64,000 bases of DNA from Anisodus tanguticus (GCA_034509755.1 CM067555.1:46768255-46832254), one strand, 5' to 3'; positions 44,172 to 54,568 are shown, counted from the first letter of the stretch. Notes: generated from the letters alone by a model not told the origin. Numbers and translations: made by a program.

Positions 44172-45775
44172 TTATCTTTCAAGATTGAGGTTCAAGCCTT
44201 TTCCTTTACTAGTGTAAAGCCTTTTGATATTAGACTTTTGTTCATTTAGCAACCTTGCTAAACTCCTCTTTGCATTTGCTCTAAAAGGGCAATTTGATGC
44301 CAAATATCCATCCACTAAATGCAAATATGCCTCCAAATCATGGCAACAAGCAACATCAGCATTAGGCTTCAAAAATGGTGACATTCTTGTGTCAACTCTC
44401 AGCTCCGTGCCAACGTGTGCGTATGCCCATGGCATACTTTTGTCGAGCACATTTAGCACCCCGCTTACAAGTCCCGACTCCCTTAGCTTTTTGTCAAGTT
44501 CTTCACTCACGAACATCCCCGGAACTCTAGTGATCAAATCTTGATTGTTCACGATACGTAGAACTTTAACGTTCTTTGAGTTTAATCGATCTGCAAAGCT
44601 TCGATTGCCCACTCGAGGACCACCAAAGGAAAAAACAGCCACCGGTGGTGCATCCGGTGCACATGTACTCACTTCGTCTGCGACTAATAAGGCCAAGGCC
44701 GCTCCGAGACTATGCCCTGTCACAGTAATGCTTAAGGGCTCGCCTTTGAATTGTTCGACGAGTCTTTGCACTTCATTAACTACTGATTCAGCTAAACTTG
44801 GAATATTAACACCAGATGTTCGAAACAAGCTCAAAAATCCACATTCCACTTTAGCTGACTCACTCTCTGCTTTTGTCTCTGCTGGGATTTGAACCAGTAA
44901 GTCGTGAAAATTCTCCCCCCATTCCAAACAAGTCGCAGTGCCACGTAGAGCTATCACGATATCCCTCCGTCCCATACGTTGAATCTCCGATCGATCATCA
45001 CAAACCGCGACATAACCAATCCAACTCGACCTTTGAGTCATCCATCCAAGATCAGGTGCCACGTCATCTACCCATTTTGGCAATCCAATGGACGACGTGG
45101 CAAACAAGCTCTTGGTCACCTTATAAGACTTATCAGGCAACACCACGTTTCTGGGGCCCCACATCCCCTCGTCCACACACGTGGCAGGGTTAGAATGGAA
45201 ACAATGATAAGCTGCTTGAATAAACTCCCCATATCGAACCAATTCACGCCTGAGATTCTCATTTAAAGGATCAATTAATCCTAACCAATCATTACTACCA
45301 TGGTACTCTTTCCATCTACTACCAAGATTGTTTCTTGGAGAGTATTCTATATTATTAGATGACAACATCTTTTTTAGCCTATTTAAATGTCTTGGAGACA
45401 TCTCTTCAGCAACCTTGTGTTCAGGCCAAATTCTTGACAAATTCAGCCCTTCCAACAATTTCATTCCCACAAAAGTAGGGTTAGCGTTTGTGTTCATCTT
45501 ATCATTTTCAGACCCCACTTCTGGAATTACACTGAATATGTTGTTGTTTTTTCCTTCGACGCGTTACTCGATTCTTGATGAATCGTTTGGGATTTATTTT
45601 GTAAGAGCTTTTCAAGATTTGAAAGATGTTTTTTTGTCATATTTTGTGTATTTACTACTGAATTTGTTGCTTTTGCTAATGAAGGGTTTAATGGGGATCC
45701 ATTACATCTAAAGCTGGATTTTCTTGCCTGAAAAATATGGAGATTGGTTGCCGGAAGTGTAGCTCCGATCATCAT
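44172..45775 (-). CDS. Chloroplast phospholipase A1-Igamma-like (DAD1-like lipase), frame broken after the transit peptide
   Basis: Class I plant phospholipases A1 release fatty acids from the sn-1 position of plastid galactolipids and phospholipids, some feeding jasmonate synthesis. Single exon. The first frame (45775-45527, MMIGATLPATN...) is Ser/Thr-rich and basic, like a plastid transit peptide, and ends at a stop after TTTYSV. The second (45518-44172) has the whole mature enzyme: LEGLNLSRIWPE, WLGLIDPLN, LRRELVRYGEFIQAAY, IVIALRGTATCLEW, the nucleophile elbow GHSLGAALA (Ser 270 of this frame), FSFGGPRVGN, NNQDLITRVPG (Asp 327) and CCHDLEAYLHLVDGY (His 393). The frame opens at a GTG; the first ATG codons are MNTN and MKLL. 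One indel in a TTG-type run would explain the break: mutation, sequence error, or internal start with loss of plastid targeting. A TATA box lies 88 bp upstream. Confidence 0.9.
45462..45549 (+). repeat. SINE/LINE-type 3' tail, antisense inside the lipase coding region
   Basis: Plus strand reads GTTAGCGTTTGTGTTCATC, TTTTCAGACCCCACTTCTGG, ATTACACTGAATATG and TTGTTGTT, in the same order and spacing as the tail at 3760-3858. In the gene it codes the join between transit peptide and mature lipase (SVIPEVGSENDKMNTNANP in the restored order of blocks). The frame break lies inside it. Confidence 0.6.
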
Positions 45776-45862
45776 GGTTTTTAGAGAGAGAAAGAGGGGA
45801 AAAGTCAGCTTAGAAAATGAGGTTCAAATTAAACCAAGTAGGATTAAGGTGCTAAGGTGAGG

Positions 45863-45870
45863 TTTATATA
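45863..45870 (-). promoter_or_regulatory. TATA box of the lipase gene
   Basis: TATATAAA on the minus strand, 88 bases upstream of the first ATG at 45775, a normal plant spacing that leaves a leader of about 55-60 bases. Confidence 0.65.
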
Positions 45871-46619
45871 GAAGAAATATTTAATGAAAGGACTTAACTG
45901 GATCTCATTTTTCGTTTTATTTACGAGTATACCATGTAATGTTACTGAGAATTATGGGGAATAGAGAGGGTATTTATTTGAAAATACAGTTCATTAATTG
46001 ACTTTGATATAGAAGGCTTGAATTCATATCTAGAAAAGTATGCTTACTCTGTTACTCGGTCCCATTGAACGGCTATTATTAATCACCCTTCAACTATGAT
46101 TTTCCTATTTTTATTTTTTTATAAAAGAGTTTTATTGGTACATCTTAAAAGACTAAATAAATTACTTAAAATATTTATCTGCATCACATCACATCACATC
46201 GGTTGTTTACATCAAATTATGTTGTACGTTAAGTGATTTAATGATGTAAGAATATATGTTAATTAGCCACATTTAAGTACTAAAAGTTTATGTGCAAACA
46301 TGTCATGCATATATTTATTTGGTCTAAACTCAGGTGCGAATAAATTTTTATTTCTACAAACTACAGTATTTGAATTAGACATGAGAAGAAAAATCATTTC
46401 TTTAATCGACACCTCCCGGATTATCAAATCTTCTTCCTGTTTGTGTCCATTTTTTTGAGTGACACCTCCAAGATTATCAAATCTTTTTCATGTTTGTGCA
46501 TTTAATTTGCTAAAAGGTATGCACATTTGTACACTCTTCCTTCCAAATTTATATAATAAGAGTTTCAGTTTCATGCTCAGATATTATAAAAGTATTTATA
46601 TAATCAGGCTATTTGTAAA

Positions 46620-46868
46620 ATTGTTGTAGATGGTATACAATATCATCCTCTTAAAACTATTACTCCTAAAAATATTACAAATACTTATTTGAAGTCATCA
46701 AGATAGATATTGTACAAATTTAGAGGGTGCGAACAAATATGTAGACATTTTGGCAAACAAATACCACATACATATCGAAGATCAAGTTGTATGGAAAGGT
46801 GCAATCAAAGATAAAATTTGCTCTTTGACAAATTTAAGTAAAGAAGCTTATAAGAAATTTTACCCGTA
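46620..46868 (+). pseudogene. Possible RNase H-type remnant of a LINE
   Basis: Two frames join as IVVDGIQYHPLKTITPKN and EGANKYVDILANKYHIHI, then WKGAIKDKICSLTNLS and a stop. The ANKYVDILAN block resembles the REANKCADxLAN motif near the end of RNase H domains in plant LINEs and RVT_3 proteins. The SINE/LINE tail follows directly, which fits a truncated LINE. The likeness is short, so the call is weak. Confidence 0.3.
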
Positions 46869-46869
46869 A

Positions 46870-46955
46870 ATATAGAGATATAATCTGTGTACATCTTATC
46901 CTCCCTAAACTTCACTTATAGAATTACACTGGGTATGTTGTTTGTTTGTTGTTGT
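46870..46955 (+). repeat. SINE/LINE 3' tail, degenerate, with TTG repeats
   Basis: ATAATCTGTGTACATCTTAT, then AGAATTACACTGGGTATGTT and a TTGTTTGTTTGTTG run. Another copy of the tail at 3760-3858. Confidence 0.65.
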
Positions 46956-48902
46956 AATGTTATAAGAAATGTTTGCGATTTCTGTTTAGTATTTTTGAAT
47001 GTACCAAAAAAATTTATATGCTAAATATTAATTAATAACCCGATAAAGAGATAATTAATCCATTATAATCGATTGAACTAGACTAGTATAAAAAAATTAT
47101 ACTTTAGTGTATATAACTTGAATTTGTACTACGTATAAAATTACTTTTAAAAGCATGATTTCCTTTTCAGATTCAACTCAAATTGTCAAATGCGCTTAAC
47201 GGTTGACAACAAACACTAATATCACCTCGTCAACTTTTAATATTGATACATCATACGTCATTTTTTTCATACATCATACTTTAGGTTTTCAACTTTCCAT
47301 CGTGTGGTTGACAAATACTATGTTGAAAAAACTTATTTTATGTTGTAAACTAGTAAATGATATTTTTCAAATTTAAAAATGAATAATCACAGTCGACATG
47401 GTTGTTCAAAATTACTATGTTAAACATGAAAGATATTTTCTTCTATTTCATTTTATATGATGATATTAAATAATTATGAAATTTGATGGCTCAATTTAAT
47501 TGTACAAATCCATTAATGATAAAGAAAATATTAAGGTAGCGATCGAAAAGTTAAATTGGTACTAGCAATCAAATAGACGTGAATTTAGTGGAATGTTGTT
47601 AATATATATTTCCTAAGGATTCAAAATAGAAGAATGCGAAATAAATTGGAACGAAGGAAGTAATACATAATATATATCAATTTGTAATTCTTATAGTAAT
47701 GTTGATATTTCAAGATAATCCCGAGATGTATGATCTTTTTCTTTAAGAATATAAACGATTTTTTTACTAATAAAGTCTAGAATTAAGTAAGGTAGTGGTC
47801 TTTTCTTATACTTTTCTGATCTTCGAATAAAAGTTTGGAATTGACTCTTTCCAAAAGTGACCAATTTTTTTTGAATTGTATAAAATATCCCAAGAAAAAT
47901 GACGAATTATTGGAAAAGAATGAACTGCAAAAGATATTTTTATGCCACTAAACTTTTCTTATATTAGTCCACTCCACTATCAATTTAATTTATTTTCCTA
48001 CTTTTCCTATTCATTTCCAAGCTTTCTTGTAAGCTTCCTTAGGCCAAATTAGAGAATTAAAGAACTAAAACAGGGTTTTATTTTGTCAGAAGAAAAAGGA
48101 AGAATTTTCTTATTGTTTCATCATTTATCATACGAGTAGACGTTTGGATATGAGTTGGTTGAGATTTGAAAAAATAAATTAAAGTTTTTTTTGACATGAA
48201 AATGTAGATGGTGTTTTGTGCGTGAAAACCTGATTATATTTATAAAAAAACTCTATAATCAAACTTCAAATTCTATATATTTCAATTTGATAAATATTTC
48301 CCCCATATGATGTTTACACTAAACCAATTCAAATTACTATGAATAATTTAATGAAGTGAAAATATCTATACCTTAATTAATCACGGTTAAGTGCTAGTTG
48401 TACATATTCAAACACATATCATGCATCTATTGATTTGGTATAAACACCCCATACATATAAAGTTTTACATTTCAAATTTAAAGTTAAAATAATGAGTTAA
48501 TTTGATAAATGAATATTTATTTGGAATAATCCATAAATATTATTTCAAATCTTTGAACCAAAATCTATAGTTGACGAATGCCATGCTATCACAATTTCGA
48601 CTTTTTGCAACGTCAAAAACCATAACTCAGGCGAAAATAGAATTTAGGAGAGTCATAGATAGAAGCATTTGATATAGTAAAACGTTGAATTGAAATTTGA
48701 AAAAGGAATAGAAATGTCAGGCATATACATCAAGTATTACCAACAGAAATGGACATTTAGAAATTTATTTACCTACTTCTATACATAAATGAAATTGCAT
48801 GTAATTGTGCAACAACATATTAAAACATATTAATAACTGTCTGCCTGTCGGGAGTAGCTCAAAGGAACAAAAAATCTGATTCTATCTGAATTATGTTCAA
48901 AT

Positions 48903-49930
48903 TAGGGCCGGCAATGGATCGGAGGTGGATCGGGTGGAGCTCAATCCACCTCCACCTGCCAACGATCCATCCACCACCCGACCCATCCATCACCCTATTT
49001 TTTTTAATCCACATCCGATCCACTCATCATCCACGGGTGAATCGGTTGGATCGGTGCTTCGCGGATGGAAGCGACGAAAACTTATGAAAATTGGTCGATA
49101 CTCAAGTCTGGTAAGTAATTTATGACAGTTAATAAATATGTTAGTTCAAATTTCACAAAAATGAACTTTACTTTGTTCATTTTATTGGAAGTAGAGAATT
49201 ATACGAATTAATTCGAGAATGGCAGGGTCTGGTAAACCCACAATTGCATTTGATTATATCAACTGTTAAGATAAAATAAATATCATCAATCCTCCTAGTA
49301 CTGTGAATTCATATTTTTATGTGAAAACGATCAACATTTGTTTTTCCCTTTCTTATGTTGTTCAATGTACGTTTTACTTGATCAAACTTAGAGTGGTATA
49401 ATTAGCAGATAAAAATATAATTTGTTCAATCTATTTAAATTTGGACGAGTTAACGACCCACATATTTCTTAACTCAAGTTATTTTGATTAGCCTGATTCA
49501 GTCAAATTAAAAATAGCATTTATTAAGCGTTTTGACATGCAATTTCATCTTATGAGATGAAATCATCGTTTGGACATGCGATTTCATCTCATGAGATAAA
49601 ATTCCAAATCATCCAAAAAGGCATGATTTGAGATTTCAAATTTTAAATGTAAAAGTTGACCACAAGTTTATATTTTGTAAAAATAGATCCATAAATTGGT
49701 AGATATAATTAGCAATCATGTTTATCAATTATTTACAAGAGGGGTGGATTGAAAATAATTAATTTATAACGGATGGATGGGTGGGTCGGATGGTGGGTTG
49801 GGTGTATGTCCACCCGAATCCAACCCGATCCGTCACCCGATTAAAATCCATGTTTTGTCGGATTTTCGTCCATATAATCGGGTCGGGTGGATCGGATATC
49901 CATCGGGTTAGGGTGAAATTGCCAGCCCTA
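48903..49930. mobile_element. hAT-like nonautonomous element, 1.03 kb
   Basis: Ends TAGGGCCGGCAATGG and (inverse) TAGGGCTGGCAATTT are hAT-type terminal repeats, extended by subterminal GGATCGGGTGG-type repeats on both sides. The 8-bp flanks GTTCAAAT (48895-48902) and GTTTAGAT (49931-49938) agree at 6 of 8. Near 49545-49612 it contains two copies of an ATTTCATCTCATGAGATGAAAT-like palindrome. No transposase. Confidence 0.72.
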
Positions 49931-49939
49931 GTTTAGATA

Positions 49940-50104
49940 CGTAGAATAATGTAATTCTCCTTGGTGGAGTTTTTTTATTAATGTAATATATAGAGAGTAT
50001 ATAATTGTAGTCATAATAGAATTAAAATCTATATTTTACCTTAATTACACTAAAAATTATTTACAGAATATATTGTGAATATATATGGTATATATTCACT
50101 ATCA
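49940..50104 (-). repeat. E5 3' LTR
   Basis: 165 bases, ending CACTATCA. The polypurine tract (minus CTCATAGGGTG) lies at about 50105-50115. Confidence 0.92.
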
Positions 50105-50860
50105 CACCCTATGAGTTGGAGCGGGAGGAGGCCGGACGCTGTGACTGAATCTGAAGTCAAGGAACATTTGCCGAGGAAGCCCCTTTGTGAAGATATCTGC
50201 GTACTGATACGAATAAGGAACATGCAACACCCTAACGTGACCCATTGCAACCTTCTCACGAACAAAGTGAATATACATCTCAATATGCTTGGTTTGCTGA
50301 TGCTGAACCGGATTATGAGACAAGTAGACATCATATATGTTATCACAGTAAATCAAAGATGCCTTACGTATGGGACAATGAAGCTCAAGAAGGAGATTTT
50401 GGAGCCAACATAGCTCGGCAAAAACGTTTGCAACGCCTCGATATTCTATTTCTGCACTCGAACGTGGAAGCGTGGCTTGCCGCTTGGCAGACCACGATAT
50501 GATGTTATCCCCCCAAAACACACAATATTCGTACGTATAGCGACGGGTGTCCGGGTAGCCTGCCCAATCTACGTCTGTGTAGAAGAGCAATCTAGTCAGT
50601 GTTGAGGGATATAAATGAAGTCCATAGTCAAGAGTGCCCTTAACGTACCGAATGATACATTTAAGAGTTGTAAAGTGAGGCTCCCTAGGAGCGTGCATGA
50701 ACAAGCACACCTATTGAACAACATATGCAATATCTGGCCGAGTGAAGGTGAGATACTGAAGAGCACCTGTTAGACTTCTATAAAGAGATGGATCATTGAC
50801 CGGATCCCCATCATCTCTACTTAGTTTGGACTTGGAGTCGACGGGAGTAGGTGGTGGGAT
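50105..50860 (-). pseudogene. E5 RNase H
   Basis: The longest frame is 50710-50102: MHAPREPHFTTLKCIIRYVK, FYTDVDWAGYPDTRR, IISWSAKRQATLPRSSAEIE, LLELHCPIRKASLIYCDN and FVREKVAMGHVRVLHVPYS. Upstream in another frame LYRSLTGALQYLTFTRPDIA (about 50711-50850) is the RT/RNase H join. Some conserved spots are changed (IYDVYLS for VSAVYLS). Confidence 0.88.
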
Positions 50861-51334
50861 GGCCGAAGGGTGTGGATTTTGTAGTGCATTTCGAAGTAGA
50901 GGGGAGGTGTCCGAGTCATCTATAAAACCGTAATCAGCGTCTCGAAATTTTTGGATGTTGTCAAACGGGAAAACGTACTCAACAAACGTTACATGGAATG
51001 AGATTAAGATTTTGTCTATGGATAACTCATAGCACAAGTCCCCCTATGGTTCGATGGGAAACCTAGGAAGACGCACGGAGTGGTGCGAGGTGCTAATTTG
51101 TGAGGGACCCTAGAGGCCAGATTTGGGTAACAAAGACAACTGAAAATTGCAAATGTGTTCTACCATTTTTATTGCATATATCCAAAAGGTAGAGGGGAAA
51201 TATGCATGAAAAAGAAGGGTACGAATCATATTGTTAATGGTGCGGAGAATTCTTTCGTCTTACCATTTTGAGGGGAAGTATGGGGGCAGGAGAAATGAAA
51301 AACCATGCCATTAGTCGCACAAAAATTATGAAAA
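50861..51334 (-). pseudogene. E5 integrase C-terminus joined to RT end; RT core deleted
   Basis: Reads KILISFHVTFVEYVFPFDN (the integrase C-terminal HVIFDE block) and then, within about 70 codons, PTPVDSKSKLSRDDG and the RT end. The RT motifs, including YVDD, are absent, a deletion of roughly 0.9 kb compared with E1. Confidence 0.8.
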
Positions 51335-52200
51335 TCAGTTATTTAACTCACGACCATTATCACATTGAAACGTTTTGATGTCTTTTTCGAATTGCGTTTT
51401 AACCAATGTACGAAATTCAAGGAATTTTGAGTAAACTTGAGACTTAAGTTTAAGCGGATAGACCCAAAGGAAGTGAGAGAAGTCATCCAAAAATATTAAA
51501 TAATATTTATGACCTAGGTTGCTAGTTATAAGAGATGTCCATAAATTCACATGAATAATATCAAAGTGAGAGAAAGTAACACTCAAAGAAGACGTAAACA
51601 GAAGTCTAGCATGTTTTCCTAGACGACAAGAGGAGAAATTATGGGCAAGGTTCCCTGTATTACATTTAATTAAATTGTTGTTTCTAAGAAAATAAAAAAT
51701 ATGAGTTTCGGGGTGTCCATGTCTACTATGCCACATTGAGAAGGAGATGACAACTAGAGATGTGAGAGGATTGACACTGGCAGCGGACGTGGATATGAAA
51801 GTATAGAGGCCCCTTCACTATTGCATCTCGTAAGGAGTTTCCTGGTACGTAGGTCCGTTACAGAAAAATCAAACGGATCAAAATTAATGGATACAGAATT
51901 ATCGGTGGAATTTTTTTCAAACAGAGATTAGGTTCTTGATAATGTTAGGGGCATTTATGACGTTTTTAATGGAGAAGTATGAATGCAGTGGTGGGGTTAG
52001 TGTGTGGCCAAACCCTTGAATTGGAATGCAATGACCATTTCCGACCATAATAGATTGAGGAGTATTTAAATTGCGTAGTTGAGGAAGATTACGAGAATTG
52101 TTGGTGAGGTGAGACGTGGCGCCCGTATCCATATACCACGCATTATCGGGCTACTGAAATTTTAAAGTGTTGTAAGCTTGACTCAGTTCAACAGGGGTCA
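51335..52200 (-). pseudogene. E5 gag end, protease and integrase
   Basis: The protease box DTGA lies in MDTGATSHLTNNSRNLPQL (to 52132), followed by GNGHCIPIQGFGH and KNLISV, then the pre-integrase MWHSRHGHPETHIF and CNTGNLAHNFSSC, then integrase FDIIHVNLWTSL, LDDFSHFLWVYPL and FQCDNGREL. HSDLW reads HVNLW, so the first catalytic Asp is replaced by Asn. Breaks near 51740-51900. Confidence 0.87.
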
Positions 52201-52363
52201 TGGGACCGTAGGCCTACTGTTGGGTCGTAGAGAAGTGGGCTTGGTGCTGGTGGCTCGTATACCGTGGGCTTGGAGATGGGCCCAGGATGATGGGCTGCAA
52301 CGAGAAATATTGTGCCATGTTCGTGGATGATAGGTTAGATAGAAAGACAAGATTGTTGAAGAA

Positions 52364-52393
52364 CCCTAAAAGCGAGCGATACGCTTTTTAGGG
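52364..52393. repeat. Hairpin in the PPR fragment
   Basis: Arms CCCTAAAAGCG (52364-52374) and CGCTTTTTAGGG (52382-52393) pair with one bulged base around a 7-base loop. A smaller GGCAA/TTGCC hairpin follows. Confidence 0.6.
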
Positions 52394-52733
52394 CGGCAAA
52401 AAATTGCCAGAATCCGTTTATTGGAGAGAGAAAAGTGTTATTTCAGGAATAAATCAAATTGTAACTGGGGAATTGATTTCTGTGTCAGAGGGAAAGGTTG
52501 AGGAGGCGTGTTATCTGTTGCCAAGAAATTATTGGTAAAGAACTGTACTCCAGATATTGCAATATCGAGCACACTTATTCACTGGCTTTGTAAGAAGGGA
52601 CGATTTTTTTGGGAAGCAAGGAATCTGTTTGACGAGTTTGAGAAGAGTTCGGGTCCTAGTGTTTTGAAATATAACATGCTTATTGCAGGGATGTGTGAGA
52701 GATGAGAGCTGCATGAAGCGGGGAGGTTATGGG

Positions 52734-53885
52734 TGTTGGTTACAAAGGTGCAGGAAACGGAAATTACAAGTAACTGCTAAGTAATAGAAAAACTGAAATT
52801 ACAATTCAACAACAAACTGAAATTATAATTATGTTGAACAAGAAAACTGGAATTGTTTTGTGTATGCTGAGTCGAGTGTTGCACTCTGTCTTTAAGACAA
52901 TATTGCCCCGTATGTATCCTTTATATGTCATGGACAATTGTCTCCCAAGATAAAACAGCAATGGAACAATTGAGCAAAAGAAACTCAAGTGCTACCGTGA
53001 AGAATTTTGAGTAATGAAATGATGCTGGAAGTTGTAGGAAGAACTGAAATCTGTTTCTGTTTTTGTATTTTCGTGTACCTCAACAATGGTGACAAGGGGG
53101 TCTTTATATAGTAGAAGGAGGGGCTGATGAACTGCCTCCATAAGTGTCATTACTGTCCAAGTAATGGTCATTATGAAGGTAGTAATACCACCAAAATAAA
53201 TGGTGAAGATGTGCAACGGATTGGCCATTTAGGAAGAGTAATTCAGCCAAAATAAATGGCTGAATTGAGTGTTGTTGACGTTTTTGATCTCTCTGCCCAA
53301 TTCTGATTTTATGGAAACTTCAGGGACCAAATTATACATCTTGAAACTTCAGGGACCAAACTGTACATATGAAAGAATTCTAATCCAAACTGTACATATG
53401 AAACTTCAGGGATCAAACTGTACATCTGGCAAAGTTCTCTGGTCCAAAAAGATAATATCAGAAGAAGCACAACCCACAGCCCGTGAACCCGAACCCGGAC
53501 CGGCGGGCGGCGGCGACGCACGTGTGGGCTTTCCTCGAACCGAAGCACATTTAGGTCCTCCATCCTTTAAACACATGGGATACCCCTTGGGGTCCCAAAC
53601 CCAAGCCAACTTTGAGTCTTATAAACAAAACAATTCTTTCTTTCTCCACCGATGAGGGAGAATTGATCCCATACCACACTTTTCCATGCTTCAAACACCT
53701 CACTTCGTGGACCAATATCTCTTTCATTTCTCAACGAAATTTGACGATTCTTGGCCCTACGGTTATCTACGTACTTAGTAGATCATGTACGTGTGAAGAA
53801 CCGGATTCTCCAACATGCGTAACACTAGTGTTTAAGCCGTTAAAGGTGGTCGGACGCAACTCCCGCCAAAGGCAAATTTCCAACA
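52734..53885 (-). mobile_element. Solo LTR of the E4 family
   Basis: 1152 bases, ends TGTTGG and CCAACA as perfect inverted repeats, with a perfect 5-bp target duplication ATGGG (52729-52733 and 53886-53890). Its sequence follows the E4 LTRs from end to end in inverse orientation, including a TATATAAA box (minus, 53103-53110), the R-U5 part and the GC-rich upstream part. It arose by recombination between the two LTRs of a complete element. It interrupts the PPR fragment. Confidence 0.92.
53320..53430 (-). promoter_or_regulatory. Tandem upstream repeats in the solo LTR
   Basis: Four copies of a unit containing CAGGGACCAAACTGTACAT, spaced 25-40 bases apart, about 0.2-0.3 kb upstream of the TATA box. 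The E4 3' LTR has two copies (about 60299-60350) and the E4 5' LTR only one. Such repeats act as enhancers in other tobacco retrotransposons; the role here is inferred. Confidence 0.55.
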
Positions 53886-53902
53886 ATGGGATGATATGGT
53901 AG

Positions 53903-53926
53903 GCTAGGATTTGGCTTTTGATATCA
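53903..53926 (-). promoter_or_regulatory. E5 primer-binding site (worn)
   Basis: Minus strand TGATATCAAAAGCCAAATCC next to the 5' LTR; compare TGGTATCAGAGCC in intact elements. Confidence 0.65.
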
Positions 53927-54091
53927 TGTATAATAATGTAATTCTTCTTGGTGGAGTTCTCTTATTAATGTAATATATATAGAGTATACTATTGTAGTCC
54001 TAATAGAATTAAAATATCTATTTTACCTTAATTACACTAAATATTAATTACATAATATATTGTGAATATATATGGTATATATTCACTATCA
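53927..54091 (-). repeat. E5 5' LTR
   Basis: 165 bases, TG..CA. Followed by target duplication AGATA at 54092-54096. Confidence 0.92.
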
Positions 54092-54096
54092 AGATA

Positions 54097-54568
54097 TGTC
54101 TCGCCCGTCTGGTGCTAGGTTCGAAAATGGTGTCTTTTGATCGTGTCATGTGCAACGTCTATCAATAGTGATTCGTTAATGATCCACTAATTTAAACTCT
54201 TTCCCCATCTCATTTCCCAATGTAGAAAAATATCCAGAGGGGCCTGAAAGCCCTCAACTGAGATAATGAAAAATTATTTCACGCTTTTAATCACTGTAGC
54301 ATATATAGATTAAACTTAAGTCGTTACATATTGTCCTAAAATTAGAGTTGTGAACACAGTAATATTATGTGACCAGTGATTTAAAATTTTGAATATGTCT
54401 CGGCTAGCAGATTAGGTATATGAATTATAATAAAGTAATTTCTTGTTACGAACAATTCGTATACATATATATTGTACTCCACACATGTATTTGTATGTTT
54501 TTAACAAATTCTTGATCTAGTAGGTATTTCATTAGATTCAACATTTATATTATTATAAATGTATACGA

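Larger units (their letters stand above)
45871..48902. other. Intergenic DNA, no intact gene
   Basis: AT-rich spacer of 3 kb upstream of the lipase. The only features seen are a possible RNase H remnant at 46620-46868 and a SINE/LINE tail at 46870-46955, listed separately. Phrases such as TTTGATAAATATTT recur but form no clear element. Confidence 0.5.
52317..53905 (+). pseudogene. PPR (pentatricopeptide repeat) gene fragment inside E5, split by a solo LTR
   Basis: P-type PPR proteins bind organelle RNA through 35-residue helical pairs. From an in-frame ATG at 52317: RKTRLLKNPKSERYAF then a stop, GELISVSEGKVEEAC, a one-base frame change near 52505, AKKLLVKNCTPDIAISSTLI, HWLCKKGRFFWEARNLFDEF and VLKYNMLIAGMCER, a stop, then ELHEAGRLW to 52733. 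The reading resumes beyond the solo LTR at 53886 as DDMVG, completing a PPR motif across the insertion. About 435 bases of PPR sequence remain, under two and a half motifs. It lies antisense to E5, between its primer site and gag tail. The AACCCTAAA at 52363-52371 is telo-box-like. Confidence 0.82.
49940..54091 (-). mobile_element. E5: Ty1/copia element carrying a PPR gene fragment
   Basis: 4.15 kb including a later 1.15-kb solo LTR. LTRs of 165 bases each (49940-50104 and 53927-54091). The target duplication is AGATA (49935-49939, 54092-54096). Minus orientation: primer site, PPR fragment (antisense to the element), tail of gag, protease, integrase, RNase H. Most of gag and the catalytic core of RT are missing, so it was not self-sufficient after these losses. 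RNase H motifs are close to those of E1. The left LTR begins CG instead of TG. Confidence 0.92.

Noticed and set aside
44224..45266. Several plus-strand ORFs over the lipase
   Set aside because: Antisense frames of a well-conserved minus-strand enzyme; no family likeness of their own.
53406..53655. ORFs with GFPRTEAHLGPPSF in the solo LTR and E4 LTRs
   Set aside because: The same sequence recurs in every LTR of the family in non-coding U3; it is promoter DNA, not a gene.
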